Shown piece after piece: positions 1 to 8,109 of a DNA stretch of 64,000 nt; position 1 is the stretch's first letter; every line of letters starts with the position of its first letter. The notes beneath the pieces were generated by a model. That model worked only from the letters and a program-made list of their open reading frames with translations. It had not been told where the DNA came from and searched no databases. The stretch is from positions 248,001 to 312,000 of the forward strand of contig JAWKUB010000004.1 in NCBI GenBank assembly GCA_041398745.1, written 5' to 3'. Source of the stretch: JACKHO01 sp041398745. Lineage in GTDB: Bacteria > Planctomycetota > Planctomycetia > Planctomycetales > Planctomycetaceae. The translations under genes were made by a program, and so were the position numbers.

Positions 1-1717
1 CAGTCGATGAACGTCCCGTGCGTCGCTGCTGACGCTCTCCATCTCCGACACCACCGCGACGATCATTGTCACCACGTCCGCGCTGTCCTTCGTAACGCTT
101 GCGTCCTTCACCACCTTCACTGTCATCGCGACGCTTGAATCGGCCACCGCCGGACGAACCAGCGCGAGGAGGTCGACGCTCACCCTCACCGCGTCCCCGT
201 TGACCTTCATAGCGCGAGCGACCTTCGCCGCCTTCGCTGTCATCGCGACGCTTGAATCGGCCACCGCCTGCTGAACCAGCGCGAGGTGGGCGACGATCTC
301 CCTCACCGCGTCCCCGTTGACCTTCGTAGCGTGGACGACCTTCGCCGCCTTCGCTGTCATCACGACGCTTGAACCGGCCACCGCCGGACGAACCAGCGCG
401 AGGTGGGCGACGCTCACCATCACTGCGTCCCCGTTGACCTTCGTAGCGTGGACGTCCTTCACCACCTTCGTTGTCATCACGACGCTTGAATCGGGCACCG
501 CCTGCTGAACCAGCGCGAGGTGGACGGCGTTCGCCCTGTTCTTCGTCACGGCGCCCATAACGTGGACCTCGGGATTCGCCTTCTTCGCGGCGGCGTCCCT
601 GGGGTCGCGAGGGACGACGGGTGTCTCGACCGCCGTGCCCACGTGTCTCGCGAGACTCCGACTCATCGGATGCGTCGTCCGATTCGAAGCCTGGAGGTTC
701 GTTCATGTTCCTCTGGAGAATGCTGTGCACCTGGGCAAGTTCGTCGCGTGTAATGTCGCGGAACTGACCGGCAGGCAGTCGTCCCAGTCGCAATGGGCCG
801 AAACCAATGCGTTCCAGCTTCATCACCTTATGACCGACACGGGCGAACAGCCGCCGGATTTCCCGGTTCTGCCCCTCACCCATGGTGATTTCAACCCAGC
901 AGCTTCGGCCAACTTTCTTGCTGACCCGCACATCGTGCACACGGAACTTCCCTTCCGTGAAGTAGAACCCTTCCTTGAGAGAATCCAGGGTTTGCTTCGA
1001 AGGATACCCAGCCACCTGTGCCCGATACCGGCGATAAATTCGGTACTTGGGATGGGCCAGTCGCTGAGCGAGGTCACCATCGTTGGTTACCAGCAACAAG
1101 CCGGTGGTGTTCTCGTCAAGCCGTCCAATTGTGAACAGACGCGGACCGAAATCCGGGAACAAATCCACCACACGCGGACGCCCTTGAGGATCGCGGTTCG
1201 TGCAAATGAAGCCCGACGGCTTATTGAGCATGTAGTACTTTTTGCGTTCCATTTTCAGTGGATCGCCATCGTATGTCACCTTTTGCGTTTGAGGATCAAT
1301 TCTGGTCCCCAGAACGGTGACGGTCTCACCATCAATGCCAATGCGGCCCGTCGTAATGAGTTCTTCGCACTGCCGGCGCGATCCCAGGCCGCACGCGGCC
1401 AGATAGCGCTGCAGACGAATTCCGGTTGTCGTTTCCGGAATGGCCCCGGCATCTTCCGATTCCTCATCAAACTCGTGCTCGTCAACAAGGGAATCTTCCT
1501 CGTCGGACCAGTCCGATTCAGCCACCGCCTCGACTTCAACGCCCTCGACATCGGAAGTGTCTGTAAGCTCGTCCTCGATGACGTCTTCCGCGGCCTCTTC
1601 CGTTGGCACTGGTGCCTCCGACAGGTTTTGACCTGCAGCCTCAGCGGCCAGTTCGCCCAACGATTTGGCGGGGGCAGGAGATGAATCATCATTCATCGGA
1701 GGTTGTTCTGTAGACAT
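1..1717 (-). CDS. rluB: 23S rRNA pseudouridine synthase, RluB/RsuA family, with long Arg/Gly-rich repeat tail (3' end outside window)
   Basis: Converts a uridine of 23S rRNA to pseudouridine in the RluB/RsuA manner. Translation from the ATG at 1717 gives an acidic N-terminus of about 90 residues. An S4 RNA-binding domain follows (around IRLQRYLAACGLGSRRQCEE), then the synthase domain with YYMLNKPSG and the catalytic-Asp motif TIGRLDENTTGLLLVTNDG. After the catalytic domain, from about base 690 leftwards, comes a strongly basic tail of Arg, Gly, Asp and Glu that contains four 39-residue repeats and runs off the window. Ordinary RluB proteins are about 250-300 residues, so the acidic head and basic tail are extra. 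An ATG at 1696 (MNDDSS) is a possible alternative start. The family is certain from motifs; the exact target uridine is inferred. Confidence 0.9.
   Translation of the reverse strand, partial: MSTEQPPMNDDSSPAPAKSLGELAAEAAGQNLSEAPVPTEEAAEDVIEDELTDTSDVEGVEVEAVAESDWSDEEDSLVDEHEFDEESEDAGAIPETTTGIRLQRYLAACGLGSRRQCEELITTGRIGIDGETVTVLGTRIDPQTQKVTYDGDPLKMERKKYYMLNKPSGFICTNRDPQGRPRVVDLFPDFGPRLFTIGRLDENTTGLLLVTNDGDLAQRLAHPKYRIYRRYRAQVAGYPSKQTLDSLKEGFYFTEGKFRVHDVRVSKKVGRSCWVEITMGEGQNREIRRLFARVGHKVMKLERIGFGPLRLGRLPAGQFRDITRDELAQVHSILQRNMNEPPGFESDDASDESESRETRGHGGRDTRRPSRPQGRRREEGESRGPRYGRRDEEQGERRPPRAGSAGGARFKRRDDNEGGEGRPRYEGQRGRSDGERRPPRAGSSGGGRFKRRDDSEGGEGRPRYEGQRGRGEGDRRPPRAGSAGGGRFKRRDDSEGGEGRSRYEGQRGRGEGERRPPRAGSSGGGRFKRRDDSEGGEGRKRYEGQRGRGDNDRRGGVGDGERQQRRTGRSST
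60..535 (-). repeat. 117-bp coding tandem repeat, about four copies
   Basis: The segment CCCCGTTGACC recurs at 195, 312 and 429, a period of exactly 117 bp (39 codons); a diverged copy lies near 60-160. In the pseudouridine synthase frame each unit encodes GERRPPRAGS, then GGGRFKRRDDSEGGEGR, then RYEGQRGRG. Copies differ by a few substitutions, so the array is real and not recently homogenised. The period is a multiple of three and keeps the frame open. Confidence 0.9.
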
Positions 1718-2549
1718 ACTTTACTCGCAGTGTCGGGTGTTCAGGTGCGGCGCACAGCAAGTGCTGCCGTCTTCGGTAGGGAAGAGGGAGAGGACCTCCC
1801 AAAAGGGGGAAAATCTCCGCCCGTACAGTGTGAACTCGACAGCCCAGCGCCATCACAGCCGACGACGGTTTTGAAGCATCTTTCCTTTTTGTCTACACCA
1901 TCTGCACGCGGTGGAACTCGTTATTCGGTTCGCAAACCACTCCGCAGGGGCAAACGGAAGAGCAACATGCTCCAGTCAAACCTCTTCTTTCACCCAATAT
2001 CATCGCCGAACTCCCGCGATTAGCAAGCCCCAAATGCCCAAATGTGGCAAGGAGTTGCGATTTGGCGAGGAATTGGTCGTACCAAACGTCGAATCGCAAA
2101 AAGAACGTATAGGGATGCCCGGCATCGCGGAAAACCACAGGTTATGGATCGAGCGTCATCGCAATACGTTGCGACGTTCCGAGTCTTACCACATCTCTCA
2201 CTTGCTTTGCCCCATCCAGAAGCAGCAGGGGCCATTGAAACCGGTGTGGCTGCATTCGCCGTTTCAGCTTGGTGTGCCGCGACGCACCCAAACCCAACTC
2301 ACCCATCAAGATCGACGGTTACTCCCTCTGTAGGGAAAACTGGCGTTTCGAAGGAACTCAGTTTGAGGCCTGCTCATTCCACTGCCCAACGTATTAAATA
2401 CCAGCTTGTTGAATGAGATACGGAATTCCTACCTTTTCGTCAGAAGCTTCGCCCACGCGATCGACGCTGCAGAGCATGACACATTGTCTGCGGACGATAC
2501 GCCGTGTACGATGTTTTTTTCTCTAGTCATCATCTGAGCACGTGCAGCC
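1718..2549. other. Intergenic, 832 bp, no convincing gene
   Basis: Lies between the divergently transcribed pseudouridine synthase and FG-GAP protein genes. Open frames here (for example 1911-2333 plus) have no recognisable domain and no credible codon pattern. It presumably holds both promoters, but I see no clear -35/-10 pair or palindrome. Confidence 0.5.
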
Positions 2550-5500
2550 ATGTTTTTCCGCTCTATCTGGGACAGTTATCGACCCTGGCGCCGACTGGCT
2601 CCGACAAAGACCCGGAGGGGTGCATGCACTTTGAACGCCTTGGTCCAACCGTTGGAAGATCGCACGCTGCTCTCGGTTACTCTGACGCAGACGTTAACAC
2701 CTGAACCCCGTCCGCAGAACTGGTTGCGATTTGGAGACATCTCTGCTGCCAGCCAGGACTATCATCTGATCGGGCTTCCGGAGCTGACGGACGTTAACAA
2801 CAGGTACTCGGGTGCGGTCCTTGTTTATTCGGCGGACACTGGCGAACTGTTACACGAACTCTCCAACCCTTCACCCGCCGATTTCGACCGATTTGGCAGC
2901 TCGATCGCGATTGCAGGGACCACAATTGTCGTTGGAACACCTGGTGACGATGAACGCGGCGGCGGTGCAGGAGTTGCCCATATCTTCGACGCCGAGACGT
3001 CTACACACCTGCTTAAGCTCGCCCCCTCCCAACTCCGCTCGGGCGACAGCTTCGGAACTGCAGTTGCGGTTGCAGATGATTTCATCGCAGTCAGTGCCCC
3101 AAGACACGATGCCACTTTCGACAGTGAAGGTGTGGTCTACGTGTTTGACCGACTGACTGGTGATTTCCGGTATCAAGTCGATGCACCGAATCCTGAAACT
3201 GGTGGTGAATTTGGAACGAAACTGTCCACATACGGAAACATGCTCTTGATTGGTAGCCCTGGTACGTTGCTGGGTGGCATTGCGCATGTGTTCGATTTGA
3301 ACTCGGGAGAATTGCTGCACACGCTCAACAATCCCACACCGGCAGGTGGCGATATGTTTGGCAATGAGATTGCCATCTCGGGGGACTCCGTGGTTGTCGG
3401 CACGAATCTCGACGACACGAAGGCATGGAACGCAGGCGCGGTGTATGTCTTCGATGTCGCCACCGGTGACCTTCGTTTTACCTTGTTCGACACGACTCCT
3501 CGTCAGCACGAATGGTTTGGCCGATCGGTCGGGGTTTTCAACGGAGTCATCGCCGTCGGGAACGGCGATGGGATTGCCGAGGGAGAGGAACGATTTGGCG
3601 GCGTGTTCCTGTACGACGAGTTCACGGGCACATTTCTCAAAGCGGTCGACCAGCCAAGTTTTTTTGGCCCTGGCAATTCCTTTGGCGACTCGATTTCGAT
3701 GTACGGTTCGAAGTTGATCGTCAGCGCAACACACGAGCCATCACGCACCGGCGTCGCCGGTGCGGCCTATGTCTACGACATGGTCTCGGGACACGAAATT
3801 CGACCGTTACACAATCCTACTCAGAACATTTGGGACCAGTTCGGAGAAGTGGTTGATGTCTTTGACAACACGGTTGCTGTTGTGGCGCCTGATGATGACA
3901 CGTTCTCAACTGGAGTCGGCAAGGTTACCGTGTACGACGCAAATGCCGGCGAGTTGCGTTTCTCCGTGGCGACCACAAGCTCCACATTCTACGAACGGTT
4001 CGGCGTGGATATTGCTCTGAATGCGAACCTGCTTGCCATCAGTACTGAAACGTACATGGATTCTAATTCCCGAGATCCTGTTCTCATTTACAACAACCAG
4101 ACGGGCGAGTTTCTTCGGGAAATCAACAACCCAGACAATAACGCCAGCATTTTTGGAACCTCTCTGGCAATGTCGGAAACACTGCTTGCTGTCGGTTCCC
4201 CGTTTACAAGGACCGACGGTAGCGTCTATTTGTTCGATCCACTCACAGGCGATTTGATCAACACCTTCGCTAACCCAACTGGTAATAGGCACGACCTGTT
4301 CGGATATTCGATGGCGCTTTCTTCGAATTACCTTGTTGTCGGCTCTCCGCGTGCCAGTGAAGGTTTAGACATCTTCGGACGAGTGCATGTTTATGACTTG
4401 GCATCGCAGACGCTACTGTACTCTCTCAGCGGTTCAACTCCAGCCACGGAACGGTGGTTTGGCTGGTCGGTCGCTGCGAGTGGTGACTATGTCATTGTGG
4501 GAGAGCCGGTCAGCAATTTGGTCTCCGTGTTCAACGCAGCAACTGGCGAACTGCAATACGTTCTGCGAGGTCAGGCAGGGGATATTGACTTTGGGACGTC
4601 AATACAGGCATCTGGCAATCAACTCATTGTTGGTGCCAGCGGCGGGACGGGAGGTGGTCGAGTATACGTGTTTGAACTCGATAGCGGCGAATTACTGCAA
4701 CGCATCGAAAACCCGACCCCGATGGCCGAAGACCTGTTCGGAACGGCTGTCGCAATTTCTGGACAAACTGTCGTTGTCGGCGCCAGCCACGATGACACAC
4801 AAAACCTCAACCAGGGCGCGGCGTACGTCTACTCGACCGATTTCCGCGACGACCTCTTTATGTTCGACAACGGAACCGGACGCTGGAGCATTGGTGAGGT
4901 TGAGGGCGGGACAATTAACTGGTCAAACGGCCCACGCTGGACCAGTGGTCTCATGGCAAGGACCTGGACCGGCGATTTCAATGGCGACGGTTTGACAGAT
5001 GTTGCAGGCCTGACAGTCAACAATGCCGTCTACTTCGGGATTAACCAGGGGAACCGCAGTTTCATGACTGTTTCGGGCGGCAACTTTGCCAGTGACGAGC
5101 AAATTGGTTCCGCACTCATCGGTGACTTTACTGGCGATGGCCGAGACGACCTCCTCGTACAGTTCGCAACCAATCAATCCGGTCTCCCGGGCAGCTGGTA
5201 CACAAAGAGTCTTGTCGACTCGGGAATTGCCACGCAGTACTTCGGGCGCTGGGAATCAGACGGGTGGCTCGATCTTCAGGTCGGCGACGTCAACCGGGAT
5301 GGAGTCGACGACATCATTGGACTGCGAGACGCAACAGACTTTGATCGAGTCAACATCATCTACGGAATATCCAACGTCATCCCAAACGGCTCGCGTCGAT
5401 TCTACTCCCAATTGGCCGGTTCGCTGACAGGCCGTGTTGCCACAGCGGGATGGCATTCCGTTATCTCTGGCGACTGGGACAACGACGGACGCACCGATAT

Positions 5501-5981
5501 TGCGACCCGTCGCGCTGACGGACGCTTCATATTCTTGACAGCTATTGGACCGGCGACGGCCTACGCTGCCAGCGGAGCAGTGCGGCTTTTGAATTCCAGC
5601 GGACCAATGTTCTCAACATCCTACTTCGATGGCCCCTTCCTGGTGGGTGATGTGAACGGCGACGGAAGAGACGATATTGTCACCCGACAACGATTCGACC
5701 GAAATCTCTGGGCGGCCGTGACAGATACTGGAAGTCCGACTTCGTCGTTTGCTGATCGAATCGGTTCTTGGGATGAAACAAAGACTTGGACCGCTGCCGC
5801 CCTGGGGGACTTCAACGGCGATGGGACTGACGACTATCTCGCCATCGACCCCGGTACTTCGGAGGCATGGATTTCCTTCGCGAACGGCTCGGTCTTTCTG
5901 TCCCCGAGATCTCTGGGCATTTATCGCGGATCGGAGCCGCTGGAAGGCCTGCTGAAATTCCATTCGGGTCTGCTGGCCTAA
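2550..5981 (+). CDS. Giant secreted FG-GAP/integrin-alpha-like beta-propeller protein with PLEDRTLLS motif
   Basis: 1143 residues. Residues 34-42 read PLEDRTLLS, the N-terminal motif shared by many very large planctomycete exported proteins. Residues about 60-770 are a run of FG-GAP-type repeats of 50-60 residues, each with an FG(x)S-IA-VVG core followed by VYVFD-TGELL, enough for more than one propeller. The C-terminal third carries six calcium-loop repeats: DFNGDGLTDV, DFTGDGRDDL, DVNRDGVDDI, DWDNDGRTDI, DVNGDGRDDI and DFNGDGTDDY. This suggests an extracellular or surface binding protein stabilised by calcium; no catalytic residues are evident. The ATG at 2550 places the PLEDRTLLS motif at the usual distance from the N-terminus. 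Ligand and partners are unknown. Confidence 0.85.
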   Translation: MFFRSIWDSYRPWRRLAPTKTRRGACTLNALVQPLEDRTLLSVTLTQTLTPEPRPQNWLRFGDISAASQDYHLIGLPELTDVNNRYSGAVLVYSADTGELLHELSNPSPADFDRFGSSIAIAGTTIVVGTPGDDERGGGAGVAHIFDAETSTHLLKLAPSQLRSGDSFGTAVAVADDFIAVSAPRHDATFDSEGVVYVFDRLTGDFRYQVDAPNPETGGEFGTKLSTYGNMLLIGSPGTLLGGIAHVFDLNSGELLHTLNNPTPAGGDMFGNEIAISGDSVVVGTNLDDTKAWNAGAVYVFDVATGDLRFTLFDTTPRQHEWFGRSVGVFNGVIAVGNGDGIAEGEERFGGVFLYDEFTGTFLKAVDQPSFFGPGNSFGDSISMYGSKLIVSATHEPSRTGVAGAAYVYDMVSGHEIRPLHNPTQNIWDQFGEVVDVFDNTVAVVAPDDDTFSTGVGKVTVYDANAGELRFSVATTSSTFYERFGVDIALNANLLAISTETYMDSNSRDPVLIYNNQTGEFLREINNPDNNASIFGTSLAMSETLLAVGSPFTRTDGSVYLFDPLTGDLINTFANPTGNRHDLFGYSMALSSNYLVVGSPRASEGLDIFGRVHVYDLASQTLLYSLSGSTPATERWFGWSVAASGDYVIVGEPVSNLVSVFNAATGELQYVLRGQAGDIDFGTSIQASGNQLIVGASGGTGGGRVYVFELDSGELLQRIENPTPMAEDLFGTAVAISGQTVVVGASHDDTQNLNQGAAYVYSTDFRDDLFMFDNGTGRWSIGEVEGGTINWSNGPRWTSGLMARTWTGDFNGDGLTDVAGLTVNNAVYFGINQGNRSFMTVSGGNFASDEQIGSALIGDFTGDGRDDLLVQFATNQSGLPGSWYTKSLVDSGIATQYFGRWESDGWLDLQVGDVNRDGVDDIIGLRDATDFDRVNIIYGISNVIPNGSRRFYSQLAGSLTGRVATAGWHSVISGDWDNDGRTDIATRRADGRFIFLTAIGPATAYAASGAVRLLNSSGPMFSTSYFDGPFLVGDVNGDGRDDIVTRQRFDRNLWAAVTDTGSPTSSFADRIGSWDETKTWTAAALGDFNGDGTDDYLAIDPGTSEAWISFANGSVFLSPRSLGIYRGSEPLEGLLKFHSGLLA

Positions 5982-6333
<352 letters not shown>

Positions 6334-7731
6334 CTAAAACAATCGATTCAGTCCGTTCAGCGCGGCCACTCGATAGGCCTCGGCCATGGTGGGGTAGTTG
6401 AAGGTTGAGTTCACGAAGTACATGAGCGTGTTCTGTTCACCGGGCTGGGACATTATTGCCTGGCCGATGTGGATGATTTCCGACGCGCTCGCTCCGAAAC
6501 AGTGGATTCCGAGGATTTGCAGGGTCTCCCGGTGGAACAGCAGTTTAAGCATGCCGACGGCCTGTCCAGTGATTTGGGCACGGGCGAGGCTCTTGAACAT
6601 CGCGTGGCCGACTTCGTACGGGGTGCCGGCCTCGGTCAACTCCCGTTCTGTCTTGCCGAGTGAACTGATTTCCGGACTGGTGTAGATACCGGTGGGGATG
6701 TCACTGATCATCGCCCGTTCGCAGGTGCCGCTAATCATATGATGCGCCGCATACCGTCCCTGAACGTAAGCGGCACTGGCCAGCGAGGGTGGTCCAATGA
6801 CGTCACCCACCGCGTAAATGTGGCTCTGAGTCGTTTGGAAATCGACATTCACTTCAATTTGTCCGCGGTCGTTGACGCCAATGCCTAAGGCTTCGAGCCC
6901 CATACCTTGCGCGTTGCCTGTGCGTCCCGCTGCCCAGAACAGAATGTCGGTCTTGATTTGCTTGCCGGACTTCAGGTGCAGGACCACACCATCCTCTTGT
7001 GGTTCGACCCGGTCGTATCGTTCCCGATGCCGTATCAGCACGCCGCAGTCACGGAGGTGATAACTCAGGGCGTCGATGATTTCATCATCCAGAAATTCCA
7101 GCAATTTTTCGCGGCTGTTGATCAAATTCACTTTGACCCCCAGGTTGCGAAACATCGACGCGTACTCGCAACCAATGACTCCCGCTCCATAAATGGTGAT
7201 GGAGCGCGGCGTCCAATTAAGGTCGAGAATGGTGTCGCTGTCGAAAATGCGTTCGTGAGAGAAGTCAATGTTGTCCGGACGCATGGGGCGGGAGCCGGTG
7301 GCAATGACCACATGATTCGCCTGCAATCGCCGCCTGCCACCAATTTCATCGCAGACTTCAATTGTGTGTGCATCAACAAATCTGGCGTCACCGCTGTAAA
7401 GTTCGACGCTGTTCCGCTCGTAAAAGGTCTTACGCATGTCGACCTGTTTATCAATGACCGAGCGGGCCGCTTTGCGCAAATCGGGGAAACTGACCGTCCG
7501 CAAACCCGCTGCCTCACGCAGCGTTGGGTTCCTCAACGTTGTGGTGAGTTGGAATATCGCGAACCGCAGTGACTTACTGGGAATGGTGCCGCGATGCGTG
7601 CAAGCACCGCCAATCAACGGCATGCGCTCGATAACCGCCACCGACTTCCCCAGCTTGGAGGCCTGCATGGCCGCCCCTTCACCTCCCGGTCCGGTGCCAA
7701 TGACGGCCACGTCGTAATGTGATTCACTCAT
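6334..7731 (-). CDS. sthA: Soluble pyridine nucleotide transhydrogenase (SthA/UdhA-like)
   Basis: Transfers hydride between NADPH and NAD in the cytoplasm through FAD, balancing the two pools. The 465-residue length fits the family. The FAD-binding GTGPGGEGAA lies at residues 12-21. The active-site segment GGACTHRGTIPSKSLR has a single Cys where lipoamide dehydrogenases and glutathione reductases have CxxxxC, the pattern that separates SthA from those relatives. A second Rossmann motif (YGAGVIGCEYASMF) lies near residue 180 and the C-terminal dimerisation domain is complete. The gene stands alone on the minus strand. A different flavin disulfide-reductase relative is possible but less likely because of the THRGT sequence. 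Confidence 0.9.
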   Translation of the reverse strand: MSESHYDVAVIGTGPGGEGAAMQASKLGKSVAVIERMPLIGGACTHRGTIPSKSLRFAIFQLTTTLRNPTLREAAGLRTVSFPDLRKAARSVIDKQVDMRKTFYERNSVELYSGDARFVDAHTIEVCDEIGGRRRLQANHVVIATGSRPMRPDNIDFSHERIFDSDTILDLNWTPRSITIYGAGVIGCEYASMFRNLGVKVNLINSREKLLEFLDDEIIDALSYHLRDCGVLIRHRERYDRVEPQEDGVVLHLKSGKQIKTDILFWAAGRTGNAQGMGLEALGIGVNDRGQIEVNVDFQTTQSHIYAVGDVIGPPSLASAAYVQGRYAAHHMISGTCERAMISDIPTGIYTSPEISSLGKTERELTEAGTPYEVGHAMFKSLARAQITGQAVGMLKLLFHRETLQILGIHCFGASASEIIHIGQAIMSQPGEQNTLMYFVNSTFNYPTMAEAYRVAALNGLNRLF

Positions 7732-8109
7732 GAGTTCTTAAAGTTCGCGCTAAAAGTAGACGACTCAATTCGGTTCCAGTGCTTTCTTCACCGATTTCGA
7801 AAACTGCCGCAAGAAGAATGCCGAAACGCATCAACCAGAATGAATCGATGACAATGCAGCGGAGCTGAACCGCCATTTATCAATCGACAGCAGCAATTCT
7901 CCCCTCCAGTGATCAAAGGAATAGATTTTGCAGCCGAAACAAAATTGATAGTGTTCCCGCACGATTGTGAGTGATCCGGTGCTGGCCTGATGAGTTTTCA
8001 GGCAGCAATGCGGTTCAACTCATCACTCACAAGTGCTTATTGATGGAAAGGGGATGAGCAGGAAGTTGCTGTGACGTGAAGCGTTGCTCGCGACTACAAT
8101 TGCTCAGCT
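7732..8109. other. Divergent intergenic, 378 bp, with nested inverted repeats
   Basis: Sits between the 5' ends of sthA (minus) and the GH63-like gene (plus), so it should hold both promoters. The nested palindrome at 7965-8032 is its only clear structure. Confidence 0.5.
7965..8032. promoter_or_regulatory. Nested inverted repeat upstream of the GH63-like gene
   Basis: TTGTGAGTGAT at 7965-7975 is exactly complementary to ATCACTCACAA at 8022-8032. Between these 11-bp arms sits a second perfect hairpin, GCCTGA at 7985-7990 with TCAGGC at 7998-8003. It ends 77 bp before the ATG at 8110. It could be a pair of operator half-sites or an RNA structure in the 5' leader; no T-tract follows, so a terminator is unlikely. 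Confidence 0.5.

Noticed and set aside
60..535. Possible CRISPR array
   Set aside because: The repeat is 117 bp, contiguous, without spacers, and encodes an in-frame 39-residue protein repeat.
635..1684. 349-residue plus-strand open frame
   Set aside because: Antisense of the pseudouridine synthase, which has clear S4 and catalytic motifs in the other strand.
1911..2333. 140-residue open frame in the first spacer
   Set aside because: No domain, no ribosome-binding site and composition unlike neighbouring genes.
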